Shown piece by piece: positions 50,442 to 60,990 of a DNA stretch of 64,000 nucleotides (positions within the stretch are counted from its first letter, which is position 1; each line of letters opens with the position of its first letter). Position numbers and translations under genes: made by a program. The notes beneath the pieces were generated by a model, which made no database searches, had not been told where the DNA came from, and worked only from the letters and a program-made list of their open reading frames with translations. Source of the DNA: Acanthochlamys bracteata (taxonomy: Eukaryota; Streptophyta; Magnoliopsida; Pandanales; Velloziaceae); the NCBI GenBank assembly GCA_019914995.1, contig CM034136.1, positions 4,727,270 to 4,791,269 of the forward strand, in the 5' to 3' direction.

Positions 50442-52090
50442 TTTTTCTTATCAAAAGGAAGTATAGAACTGCAAATTTAATGAAAAGGGCAATTTTAGTG
50501 CTTTGTAGAAGCAGTATACAGAACATATGAGACTACACAAGGAAAAATGAAAAAGAGAAGGAATTGCAACTCACAGCTGAAACAAGCACTTCTGAAGGGA
50601 AATACAAAACGTAGAACCAAACATTTTACAAGATTAATTTTAAAGAATAATTGTAGTAAGAAGAAAACTCCCAATCTACAACAAAAATAAGATTACTGTT
50701 TTAAAGATATAAGACCAAAGGTCCAGACCTTGGAAGGCATAGGCATCCCTGAGTCTTCCTTAAGGAGACGAAAAGAATTGAAAATCACAAACCATAACAG
50801 TTTCAGAGTCATGCTTGCCTAAGTCATTACTTTTGGAGTGAGATCTCATCCAATGTTGTCAATTATGGAAGCTTGATAGTTGATGCTGTTTGGCAACTGC
50901 TATCCAGTAACCATTTTAGAAATTTTAATAACCTTATAGCTTCCATCCTAGAATTCAATTCCGTATGCTGTCTTCTCCATGCCCATGCATGCAAGTTATG
51001 CGAGAAAGCAGATCATGTCTTCACATTAAGTACACAATTGTTTATATCTCCCATGTCTACTCAAATAAAATGACGGATCAGCCTAATAAAGCTGCTAAGC
51101 AGGGGTGAAATTGTGTAACCTTAAAAGTTTGAAGTACCCTCTCATGCACTTTAATAAGATTCATTTCTAACTTTAGATTCCATCACCTAGAAAACAATTA
51201 TCACCTCAAAGTCATCAAATTATGAACTTCAGCCAAGGTACTTCTTAATACCTGCCACATTAGCATTTGTTTCAATAAGCTTGGGGCTTGAATAATTACA
51301 ATTATGAATGAATTATTAAATCATGAGCCATCACAAAAACGGGTAGCCAGAAATTTATCCAAAGAAATGCAGAGACCATAACATCAGAAGTGTAATTATT
51401 CACTTATACCTAGACGGATAGAAGATAGGTAAAAAAGCTTCATAATCAGTAGGCATTCATAAAAACCAAATGAAGATAGAATTATTCCAAGACAAAGCCT
51501 TCATATTTCTTTACCACTACCAACACCATATAATTCCAACACTTCAAATAAAATGGAATGACCAATAGATCTGGTGCAAAACACAGCTAACGGCAAACCA
51601 GCGCACCCAATAGTCTCACTACAGTAGCGACGACCAATCAGAACATGCATGCAATTCTCCATCTACCCAATCAAATCAGCTCGCTGAACACCGTTGAGCT
51701 CAACCAATCGATTTCGATATAAATTACTCCAATCTTCCTAATAATTATAAGGACAACCAAATATGATAGCGAAAACAATCAACTCCAAAACAAATTGAAA
51801 CCATTCAGCTTTAAAACAGCATAACAAAACCACGCATCTAATCTAAAGAAAACAAGCAGAGAGAGAGAGAGAGAGAGAGCAGGGAAATCGATAGAAAGAA
51901 ATAAATTATAGAGAAGAAACTAAACCTGGAGAGAATTGGGATTGGATTGGAATTGAAGGCGATTAGGGTTTGTGAGGAAGAGAGATTAGAGAAGTCTTTC
52001 GCGATCGTTGATTTAAGAAAGTGGACGAATCAAATGGAGATTTTAGGAAGATAATGATTAAAAGTTGCGCTACCGGGTTTATATAGAGAG
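50442..52090 (-). promoter_or_regulatory. Leader intron, leader exon and promoter of the UBA gene
   Basis: About 1.5 kb of intron without coding potential separates the ATG exon from a leader exon at about 51927-52060 on the minus strand. A (GA)n run (51857-51879; CT-rich in the transcript sense) lies just inside the intron near the donor. A TATATA-like AACCCGGTTTATATAGAGAG context near 52075-52095 is a plausible core promoter. Confidence 0.5.
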
Positions 52091-53785
52091 AGTTGGACAG
52101 CCGGCGGGGGTTCTTAACGGGTCGGGCAATCCAGAATAAGTACCGGTTGTTTGATTATAATTAATTTGTTTATTTGTAAATTAGATGAGAAGTCCAATAA
52201 CGTATTTTAAGTATTCGTAACAGAATTTCGTAAAATTAAAAACTAGAAAGTAAATTTTTTTAAAAAATAAAATAAAAATGAAGTTCGTATTTTGTGTTTC
52301 AATAGATTTTAAAAATATGTTAAAAATTAAAAAATATTATTGTATTAAGAAGTGTATAAATAAGAAAGTTGGAACTAAAATTCTGTATGTAAAAGTAGAG
52401 TTTTGAATTTTTTGTGTAATTGAAATATAGAAATTATTCAGAACTTAAAATTTGGCGAAAGAAAGTAAAATTATAGGTATTTGAAATACGCACTAAAATA
52501 GAGTAAGTATTTCTTTTTTAAAGACGAAACCTTACTAAGAATATTAGGTTTTCGAGAATGAATCATTGAAATTTACTTTAGATGGTCTTTAGGCATATGT
52601 CAGATAGCTGGAAAAATGTTTAAAAAATTTTCAAAAGTTTTAATTTTTATTAAAGATAATATTTTTGAATAAATAAAATAATTTTCAAAAATTACGTCAA
52701 ACATGTTAATTTTTACCATATTTATATGTGAAAGAGGGATGTTGATATTGGAGTTTTTTGAAGGAAAATGAAGAAAGATGTACATGTAGCGGTAGCGCTA
52801 GCGTCGTACAATCATTCGTTCACATTGAGGGAGCGTTTGGTATTAAAATAATATTTTAAGTTTAATTTATATTTTTAATATATTTTTATAATATTTAAAA
52901 ATTTATTTAAAATTTAAAATATATAAAAATTTACTTAATAAAATATTTTATTATATATTTTTATTATTTTTAAATTAAAATATAAAACTTATTTTTATAA
53001 AAAATAAAATATTTTATATTATAGAAAAATTATATATTAAACTATGACGCTTTATTTCCGAATTATTCATGATTAGTTCATTTTCGTATTTCTAATAATA
53101 CTCGAAAGCTATTCTCATATAGAAATCTATCTGTACAAATTATTAAAGTAAATTTGGATGTCTGGTGGCCTACAACCGTAACATATAGAAAAACGGCGCT
53201 AACTATATCTGGATTGGCTAGCCACTAAGGGCTCTGTTTTGGCTTTAATTTTAACTTTTCTTTAAGTATAATTTTTTAGAAGATCTACAAAACAATTTAT
53301 TTAAAAGCACCTAAAAGTTTTTGAATATTTTCATTTTATAAATTTAAGACTCCACAGGTATAATAGAGGTTGAATCCTCACATGTAATGTGTATAAGATT
53401 ATTATAACTAATTGGAGAGTATTTGAAAATACTTATAAATTAAAATTTTTTAAAATAAAAAATATTTTTATTTTTTTATAAAATAAATTTTAATTTATTT
53501 AAAAATAAAATATTTTTTTATATATTTTTTAATAAAATTTAAATATTTATAAACATATATTCAAAATTAAAAATTAAAAATTAAAAATATACTTGAAATG
53601 TAATCCAAAACGGGTTCCACATATTGCTTAAAAGAATTCCCAAGTCATGTGAAAGTGGGTATTATCCCATTGAAAGATTTATTTAGTTAACAAAATTAAT
53701 TAATTTACAACTTACAAGAAAACTTATACAAGAAAATAAAAGAAAAACAGAAAAGAAAAGAGAACCCAATTCTAGACTTCCAATT
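52091..53785. repeat. AT-rich intergenic region with self-complementary blocks
   Basis: No coding frame is supported. Blocks at 52240-52330, 52828-53055 and 53420-53600 are nearly pure A/T. The second is bounded by GGGAGCGTTTGGTAT on the left and AAACTATGACGC on the right (reverse complement GCGTCATAGTTT). They look like diverged non-autonomous elements of the kind seen at 18383-18574. The last 100 bases are the 3' side of the following minus-strand gene. Confidence 0.55.
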
Positions 53786-54523
53786 CTACCCTTCAACCGG
53801 ACCATAACCCTTCTCTTCTTCCGTGAAACAGCTCGCCGGGATCCCGATTCCGTCCACCAGTTCCTCCTCGGCCAAATCAATCTTCTCCGCCGACTCTGTT
53901 ACTGTAGCAGCATTAAAAGATCCAAACTTAGGCGTAGTCCCAAGCGACGAAAACCCCGCCGCATCAAACGAGAACGAGAACTCCTTCGCCGCCGCGTCGT
54001 TGAGCCCCGGTGGTTCTCCGGTAACCTTCTCAAGCGGCGCTGGTGAATTCTTCTTCCGCCGCTTTACTTCTCTCGGGTCCACCTCTTCTTCCTCGTTCGC
54101 TCTCGGATGCTTTGCTGGATCCGTTACGCTCTCTTTATCGTTGGGATCAATCGACTTCGCCACATCTGCAACTTCACTCTCCGGATTTCGAATTTGCTCG
54201 ATGACGGGTTGATTATTAGCGTCCGAGTCGACCTCGGCAGTTGGATCGACGGCGGTGGTGAGTGAAGAAGGAACGGTGTCATCGTGAAGAGATGGGCTGA
54301 GAGAAAAATAGTGGATCTCTTTACCGTTGGAATCAATCGACTTCGCTGAATTAGAAACTTCACTCACCGGAGTTCGAATTTGCTCGACAACGGGATGATT
54401 ATTAGCGTCTGAGACGATCTCAGCCGTTGGATCGATAGCGGTGGTGGGTGAAGAAGAAACGGTGTCATCGTGAAGAGAAGGACTCTGAGAAACATAAGGG
54501 ATCTCGGTAGCTTCAGCTGCCAT
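53786..54523 (-). CDS. Unrecognised acidic protein with a 62-residue tandem repeat
   Basis: A 245-residue intronless gene with an ATG at 54523 and a TAG at 53786. Residues 14-75 and about 76-131 are two copies of one unit (SPSLHDDTV...DPTAE...SDANN...EQIR...KSID), duplicated with a 186-bp period in the DNA. Then comes a predicted nuclear localisation signal (VKRRKKN, about 153-159) in an acidic context, and a C-terminal part with FSFSFDAAGF, FGSFN and the ending CFTEEEKGYGPVEG. The FG-like dipeptides and NLS hint at a nuclear protein, but I do not recognise the family. GC content is well above the AT-rich flanks and the frame is clean, supporting a real gene. Strong Ser/Pro/acid bias suggests disorder. 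Confidence 0.65.
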   Translation of the reverse strand: MAAEATEIPYVSQSPSLHDDTVSSSPTTAIDPTAEIVSDANNHPVVEQIRTPVSEVSNSAKSIDSNGKEIHYFSLSPSLHDDTVPSSLTTAVDPTAEVDSDANNQPVIEQIRNPESEVADVAKSIDPNDKESVTDPAKHPRANEEEEVDPREVKRRKKNSPAPLEKVTGEPPGLNDAAAKEFSFSFDAAGFSSLGTTPKFGSFNAATVTESAEKIDLAEEELVDGIGIPASCFTEEEKGYGPVEG

Positions 54524-57500
54524 GACGAATGAGAAGAATTGAAAGCAGAAGGAAACCGGTAGATGAAGTAAGAGCGACAGAAGTAGGAAGGGAAAGGGAG
54601 AAGGATTGGAATATGAATGGACGAATTCACCCTTGTTATTGTCGCAGAAAGCGTTTGATTTCAGTAGTCAGAACAACAGAAAAAATAAGGATAAAACTTT
54701 CTGAATTGAACATTTTCTAGTAAAAGAAGAAAATAATCAAGTTAATATTAAACATTCTCTTACAAAGAATGAAAGAAAGAACAAAACTTTTAAAGCAAAT
54801 GGAAGCACTGTAATTCTAATCCACAGCCCACCGTAACAGTCAAGTTAAGTACCTATTTTTGCATTACTTATAGTATTTTTATTTTAATAATTTTAATAAT
54901 TTTTTATAATATATATAATAATTTTAATTTTAAAAAAAAGATTATATAGTAAGTCTTGTTATTATTATTTTTATTATTTTATAAATTAAATAAAATAGAT
55001 TATTTTTAAAAAATTAGAAATATTTTTATTATAAAAAACTTATTTTTAATATACTTCCAAAATATATTATAAATTAAAAAATAAATATGGAACAAATAAT
55101 ATGTTCGACATGTAAGAAATCCAAAATACAAAACAAAATTGCTTGATAACCATTTCCATCACAGACAAAAAGTATTTTGAGTTAAGTGATATACCAATTC
55201 TCATAAACGTTTAAGGAATTTTTTTAAAACTCCGTTTTGGACTTGCTTATGTTACTGTAATGATCCAAAATTCATCATTTTCGAATAATTTGTTATATTT
55301 ATTTTTATAAATATGCTTTTTTAGAATTTATTTTTTATTCATTTTTAAAAGTTTCACTTTTGACAAAGTTGCTTTTCTGAATATGCAATACCTCCCAGTT
55401 GTTTTTTTTATTTATTTATTTTTTTAAATTCGGTTTTCAATATAAATAAAAAATTTTATTTTAAAAATACTTTTAAAGGTCTTCGAAGTTCGAAGAATCA
55501 GATATCTGAGAAAACAAAAAGAATTCCTATAATTGCAATGAAAGAAGCGAGCGAAAATACCTTCAAAACCCAAATTTGAATCATCTTCCAACATATCCAG
55601 AGTCGTAATATTGTACAATTATGAGACAAGCTTACAGCGCAATACGAGATTATGGGCTCATTTAGATGATCTAAATAATAGTTGAAATCAAAAACTTTTT
55701 TATAAGTAAAGCTTTTTCTGAAATAAGAACGTGTTTGATAGTGATAGATGTGTTCCGGATTCGGATAAACAAATTTATTGCTAAAATAAAATGAAGATAT
55801 TGTTTGGCTGAAATTATTTATAAATAAAAAAATAATCTAAAATACTTTTAATAATATATAGCGACTTATATATATTAAATTTGTGAATTTATTTTCATAT
55901 GTAATTTTTTTTGGTTAACATATTTTTGTAATAATAATTGACTTCTAAATATATTTGTAAAATAAATTAATATTTTATACTACGTTCAATTTTAAAATAA
56001 TTATTTTTTATTATGGTCGATATATGATTGGAATTTCTAATTTAGAAAAACGCGTGCTTTATTTCTAAATTATCGTTGACACAAAGAAGTCATCTCACAT
56101 AACCACAAGGCTCACAAATAGATAGCTTATTTTGATAAATTATCGTTGACGTTTATTCAAATAAATCACGATAAAAAGATATTTGAAGTATTTTTGTAGA
56201 ACAAAAAATATTTTTTATTTATTTGAAAATAAATTATATTTAAACTAATAATAATAATAATAATAATATAAGATTTTATTAGATAAAACTTTTTTATATT
56301 TTTAAATTTTTAAATAAATTCTTAACGAAATTATAGAAGATTTATTATAAAAAATGAAATTGAAAAATTATTTTTATAAAACATGTTTTTTAAAAGCTTA
56401 AGTATGCTTTCAACAGTACTTTACTGAATTTACTCAAACACTTTAAAATTACTGTTGAAAGCTTATGTAGGCTTATAAGAACCGAATCAGCTATCCTAAA
56501 CAGGTCCTATCTTCTAGGGATAGCAATATATAACTCTATCTGAAAATTCAATCTAAAATCAACCTATTTAATCAGAATTAGGGTTAAAAAATTCGACCCG
56601 TATAAATATATAGATTGGGTTAGTATTGAACGAATTTGATCCGGTTATTAAATGGGTCGATCCGGATTAATCCGAAATTGATCCATCAATCCGAAATATT
56701 ATTTTTTGAAAGAATAATTTTTGATTTTTTCTTACCATATAATAAAATATTGGCAATAAAAATAATCGATAATAGTTATTTACTAACTATTAAATTATAT
56801 TATATTTATAATTAATTTTTTATTTTTATACCTTAGTAAAATAGTATAAGATGAAAATTATAATATTATCGAAAGTATTACTATATAGGTATTTTTAATG
56901 ACGAATTTAGATTTCGTATAAAAATTTTATGAAAATTTTGTTAGATAGATATGTTTATTAAAATTTTTATCGAAATTATTAATATATATTTATAATCATA
57001 AATTATAGCTATTATCATATATTTTTAAAAAATAAAAATAATAATTTTTTTAAATATTTTAAGGACCGATGAAGACGTTAAGAAATACATATTTTGTCGG
57101 ACATAATTATATCTCGTTAGTAAAAATTTCGTGCACTTTTATTCGAACTGACCTTATAATTTCGCTGAAATTTAAAACTATAAAATTAATAATTAATAAT
57201 TTTAATTATTAAATAGATCTACCCGAATTTGACTCGGTTATTAGTAGGTTGGGTTAGGATTGACAATTTTGATCCGTATAAATTTATAAGTTAAATTAAA
57301 ATTGAACAAATTTGATCTAATTATTAAATAAATTAACCCAAAATCAATCCATCAATCCATATCGCCACCTCTGCTAATCTTCCGTCGAAACCACATGAAG
57401 GTGACATCACATGACGATTATTATCTATCATGTGATGTTATTGTTTATGGGCGTTTGGGATCACGTTTACCAAACTTTTTATTTTAATTTTTAATATATA

Positions 57501-57862
57501 ATTTATAAATATTTATAAAACTTATTTAAAAATTTAAAAAATATAAAAAAATTTAAATTTTAAATTCTTTTTATTATATATTTTTTATTTGTTTTAAAGA
57601 TAAAACATAAAATTTATTTTTTAAAAAATAAAAATATTTAATATTTTTAAAAAATTTTATTTATAAGCACTTTGGCAACAATACGATACGAACAAGTTTT
57701 TAATTCCAATCATAAATCAGACAATAATTAATGTCTATGTCTACAAATTTGATAACAATATCAAGAGTGAAGTAAAATCTGTAAGGAGGAAAGAATACAT
57801 AAAACCTCCAATAAATTCCTCATCAAATGAAACTTCCTACTTTGCATTATATAGCTGCTCAG
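54524..57862. repeat. AT-rich intergenic region with decayed repeats
   Basis: After the promoter of the 245-residue protein (54524-54850) no gene is visible for 3 kb. Near-pure A/T blocks lie at 54880-55080, 56180-56400 and 57470-57660. A possible decayed terminal-inverted element spans about 55655-56515 (GGGCTCATTTAGATGATCT against the reverse complement of the right end, AGGACCTGTTTAGGATAGCT). Two similar direct segments (56590-56700 and 57240-57360), both with GATCCATCAATCC-like or CAATCCATCAATCC ends, flank about 0.5 kb. Confidence 0.5.
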
Positions 57863-59401
57863 TTATTCTATATTGACCACATTATTGTTCAGATAGCAGA
57901 ATTTGCATATCTCTTTGAAGAAGCCATCTGCTACATCACCCCAGTTTCTCATCTGAGAAATCCTAATATGCATCCTTCGTAGCTTCACAGAGCATTGGAG
58001 CAGTGCTTTAAGGGTGCTGAGCTTCTCATCTGCATTGAACGCGGATCTTACTGTTATCAGAAGTTCTTCCAAGCAAGGAATCACAAATTTGTGATCAAGC
58101 TGCATCAAACAAAGCACCTGATAAGTTTGAAGTTGCAAAAGCAAAAAAAAAATTGTACGAGAATAAGGAGATTGGGAGGCATCTCACATTCTTAAGGCTG
58201 TTTTTCTGGCAAAGAGCTGCCAACATTGCCCCATGGATCTCAAACTTTTGCAGCTTAGGGTGACTGATGAAAAACTCTACCATGTCAATCTCTGGAAAAG
58301 GTAGAAGCGCATCAAGATCTCCCGTGAATTCAACCTTCATAACGAGATGCTTCACTTCCCTAGCACTTTGAAGGACTGAGCTTATTGCATCCCAACTCCA
58401 TTGTACACCTCTAAGGGACATGTATTCAAGGTCTGGCAATTTTCCCAGATTAACCTTGTAAAGAGTACCTGGAGAACCAAACAACATGAGCATTGCGAAT
58501 TTCGTGCATTTTAGATTAAAGAAAAGCTACTGACATCCTAACAAATACAAACAAATCTGATATCATAGCAAAAATATCAAAAAACACTTGTGATTTGAGT
58601 CCTTAGTAGAGACAGAAAGAGCGAACTTGCATTAAAAGTATATTCAACTTTAGATCTTTCCAATAAAAAATGCAGCTCACCTGAATTTTTAGCAACGGAG
58701 ACGCTCTGTAGAAGTTTCCCAGATCGAACAGCAACCCAGGTGAATCCCTGAATCTGCAGCACCTTCAGCCTCGGCGAGCAGATTGACAGAGAGCAATCTT
58801 CAGGACCCAAAAAGTCCAGCCTGCATCTCTCTAACAACTCCAGCTCTATCGATAGAGAACTAACACCCTCACATCCAAGCAACGCCAAATCCGTCAAATT
58901 TGGGCACGCGCGTATTGCATCATCCAACGCAGTACCCCTCACGGTCGCTCCAACTATCTCCAAACACAGGAGATGCTCGAATGTCTCCCAGCCTGGCGAT
59001 TTCACCATACTCACACCCCATAGCTTGAGCTCTTCCAAACCTTTTGCCGCTCCAATGCAGTATAACTTGTCTGCCGCAGAACTATCCATGCGGAGCTCAA
59101 GCCGCCGGAGAGTTCTACTCCGAAGAGATAACCATGAAGAGAGTGCTGCTACGGAGAACGAGCAATAGATAATTAATTCTTCGAGGTTGTGGAACGAAGT
59201 GATCATTCGGTCCATGACTTCGTTGGCGGCGTGGCGAGGAACGGAATCAAAAGCATTTCGAGGGAAGAAGAGGGAAGGGACGAAGGGCACCGACTCACGC
59301 CATGTCTTCGCGACGCAAGCAAACGACGCAATGTCGCGTGCGTTGTTGCTTGCCTGAGAGAGAATGTGCTGCACTATTGCGTCCGGGACTTCGTTCAACA
59401 T
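57863..59401 (-). CDS. F-box/LRR protein, At1g10780-like, 3 exons
   Basis: Three coding exons, 59401-58681, 58468-58188 and 58099-57863, give 412 residues and close in phase. The N-terminal F-box (residues 1 to about 45) reads LNEVPDAIVQHILSQASNNA then RDIASFACVAKTWRES, with the conserved W. Degenerate leucine-rich repeats follow, such as NLEELIIYCSFS, TLRRLELRMDSS, GLEELKLWGVSM, LLCLEIVGATVRG and LTDLALLGCEGV. The later part carries RGVQWSWDAISSVLQSAREVKHLVMKVEFTGD-like sequence, typical of the Arabidopsis At1g10780 group. F-box proteins link substrates to SCF ubiquitin ligases through SKP1/ASK; the substrate is unknown. The ATG at 59401 fits the F-box start. The upstream frame is open but contains no ATG. 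A leader intron is likely (GCAAT|GTAAGT donor near 59555; CTCGCAG acceptor near 59435). Confidence 0.9.
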
Positions 59402-60661
59402 CGTGTCCAACCAACAACTCCGATCACCAGCTCTGCGAGTAATTAAAAAACCAAGCTCAAATAATTGCTTAAAGATAAAGAAAACCACTCTCTGGTTAAT
59501 TCGATTTCAAAATTTCTTTCAAAAACAAGCAGGATCAATAATCAATTGCGAACTTACATTGCAGTTGAGAAACACAAAATCGGTGATTGAGAGGAAGAGA
59601 GAAAACGAACGGCGGCTTAGAGCGTGAAGGAAACAGTGACAAAATAGAATCTGGAAGTCCAACTAAAAAGGAACATGTCAAGGGTTGGGCCTACATGTTT
59701 AAGCGGGCAGATTTTAAAATTTTTTACATTCGTTGTTCTGTTTCAAGTTTGTTTGAATTTAAACTGAAAATATGACCCGGAACTTTTTTAGTCTGGCTCA
59801 TTTGATGCGAATTTTGAATTTGTGGGATTTAAATTCGGGTCCAACTACAGGTTTATCCAGAATTCAAAACTAACACTCAGGCAGTGCTTTAATTGCGCAT
59901 TTAGTAAGTTTTACATAAGTAAATTTTGTAAAATTTAAAATTTAATAAAAAATAAAATTCAACAAAAATAAATTTCGAAATGATAACTAAATGTAAAAAT
60001 AGAGTTTAAGAGTAAAGTTTCATTAAAAATAAAATTCCGATCTGAAATAAATATAAAATTTAAAATAATAATTAAAATACGTAAAATAATTCGAGTAAAG
60101 GTAACACAACATTTAACACTCAAAATCGGTGGCACTGAAACATGCTTAGCACATAATATTAACAACAATGGCTCTAAAAATTTAAGTGATGTTTGACAAT
60201 GAGTGTAGCACTACTCTTCCTTCTAAAAAAACTTATAAGTAACTTATTACTGTATAGTGCTAATAAATAACTTATTGGACATATAAGCCTAGCCAAACAT
60301 GGGCTATATTCAGATTTTGCACGATTTGTCTCTATATACGGCGGTGTGTACATAATTGAGAACAGATCTGATAAATTCATGAACTACAAGTTTTTCTTCC
60401 CAAAAGCAACACTAAAGATTGAGATCATACAAAACCAGACTACAGGAACGCACAAAACTTCTACAATGATAGGATCTTAGTAACGGTAGAGGTTCTGATT
60501 CCATGCAGTAGACGTACTAACAAGTTCACATGAACTATAAGTTCGATACAAGATGAGATAAACTTGGGCAGCCATTACTTGTATACATTTTGTCCAAGGC
60601 TATTTACTGGTTGCTGCTCTCTTAGTATTCCTCATGCACATTGTTCAGATGGTAGTTGCTT
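59402..60661. other. F-box gene leader and promoter, then AT-rich spacer
   Basis: The first 200 bases hold the spliced 5' UTR of the F-box gene, with its leader exon at about 59556-59640. Beyond is AT-rich sequence with no supported gene. A short element-like piece at about 60186-60300 has GATGTTTGAC at the left and CCAAACAT at the right (ATGTTTGG in reverse complement), consistent with a small MITE but not proven. Confidence 0.4.
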
Positions 60662-60990
60662 TCAAGGTTTTACCTTATAGTTCTCTTCTTTGTATCCCCT
60701 TTTCACCTTCAGAAGCATATCAAACCTTGCAACTTCCTCAGCCACCAAAATATTCCAGATAATAGTATGCTACTGACAAAGGCGAACAAACATGACTAGA
60801 ACTGATCCCCCTAAAGAACTTGTCTCTAAATACAATTGCATTTTGGGGCTAAAGGATGACCTCAGCTTTGGCAAAAATAACCTCAGCCAATTCATAAGGA
60901 ACTAGGGAGTTAGACTACTGCTGGATTGTCTGCACTGCATCCTGGACTGCAGGATCATGAACTGGAACCCCCTTCCATCCAGCTCAATGT
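60662..60990 (-). pseudogene. Relic of the C-terminal domain of a phytocystatin (cysteine proteinase inhibitor)
   Basis: Long plant cystatins carry a C-terminal extension with VPVHDP, IQQRSNSLxPYEL and KxxMLLKVKRG motifs. On the minus strand the sequence reads GWKGVPVHDPAVQDAVQTIQ, a stop (TAG at 60917-60915) where Arg is expected, then SNSLVPYELAEVIFAKAEVI. After a gap of about 100 bases it continues at 60736 with EVARFDMLLKVKRGYKEENY and ends in TGA at 60662. The gap has an AG acceptor but no clean donor. The N-terminal papain-inhibiting domain (QVVAG loop) was not found upstream to 63500. With the stop and missing domain this cannot make a functional inhibitor. Confidence 0.75.

Noticed and set aside
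53823-54212. Plus-strand 129-codon frame opposite the 245-residue protein
   Set aside because: Ser/Ala-rich complement of the acidic coding strand; the minus-strand frame is longer, starts with ATG and shows structured repeats.
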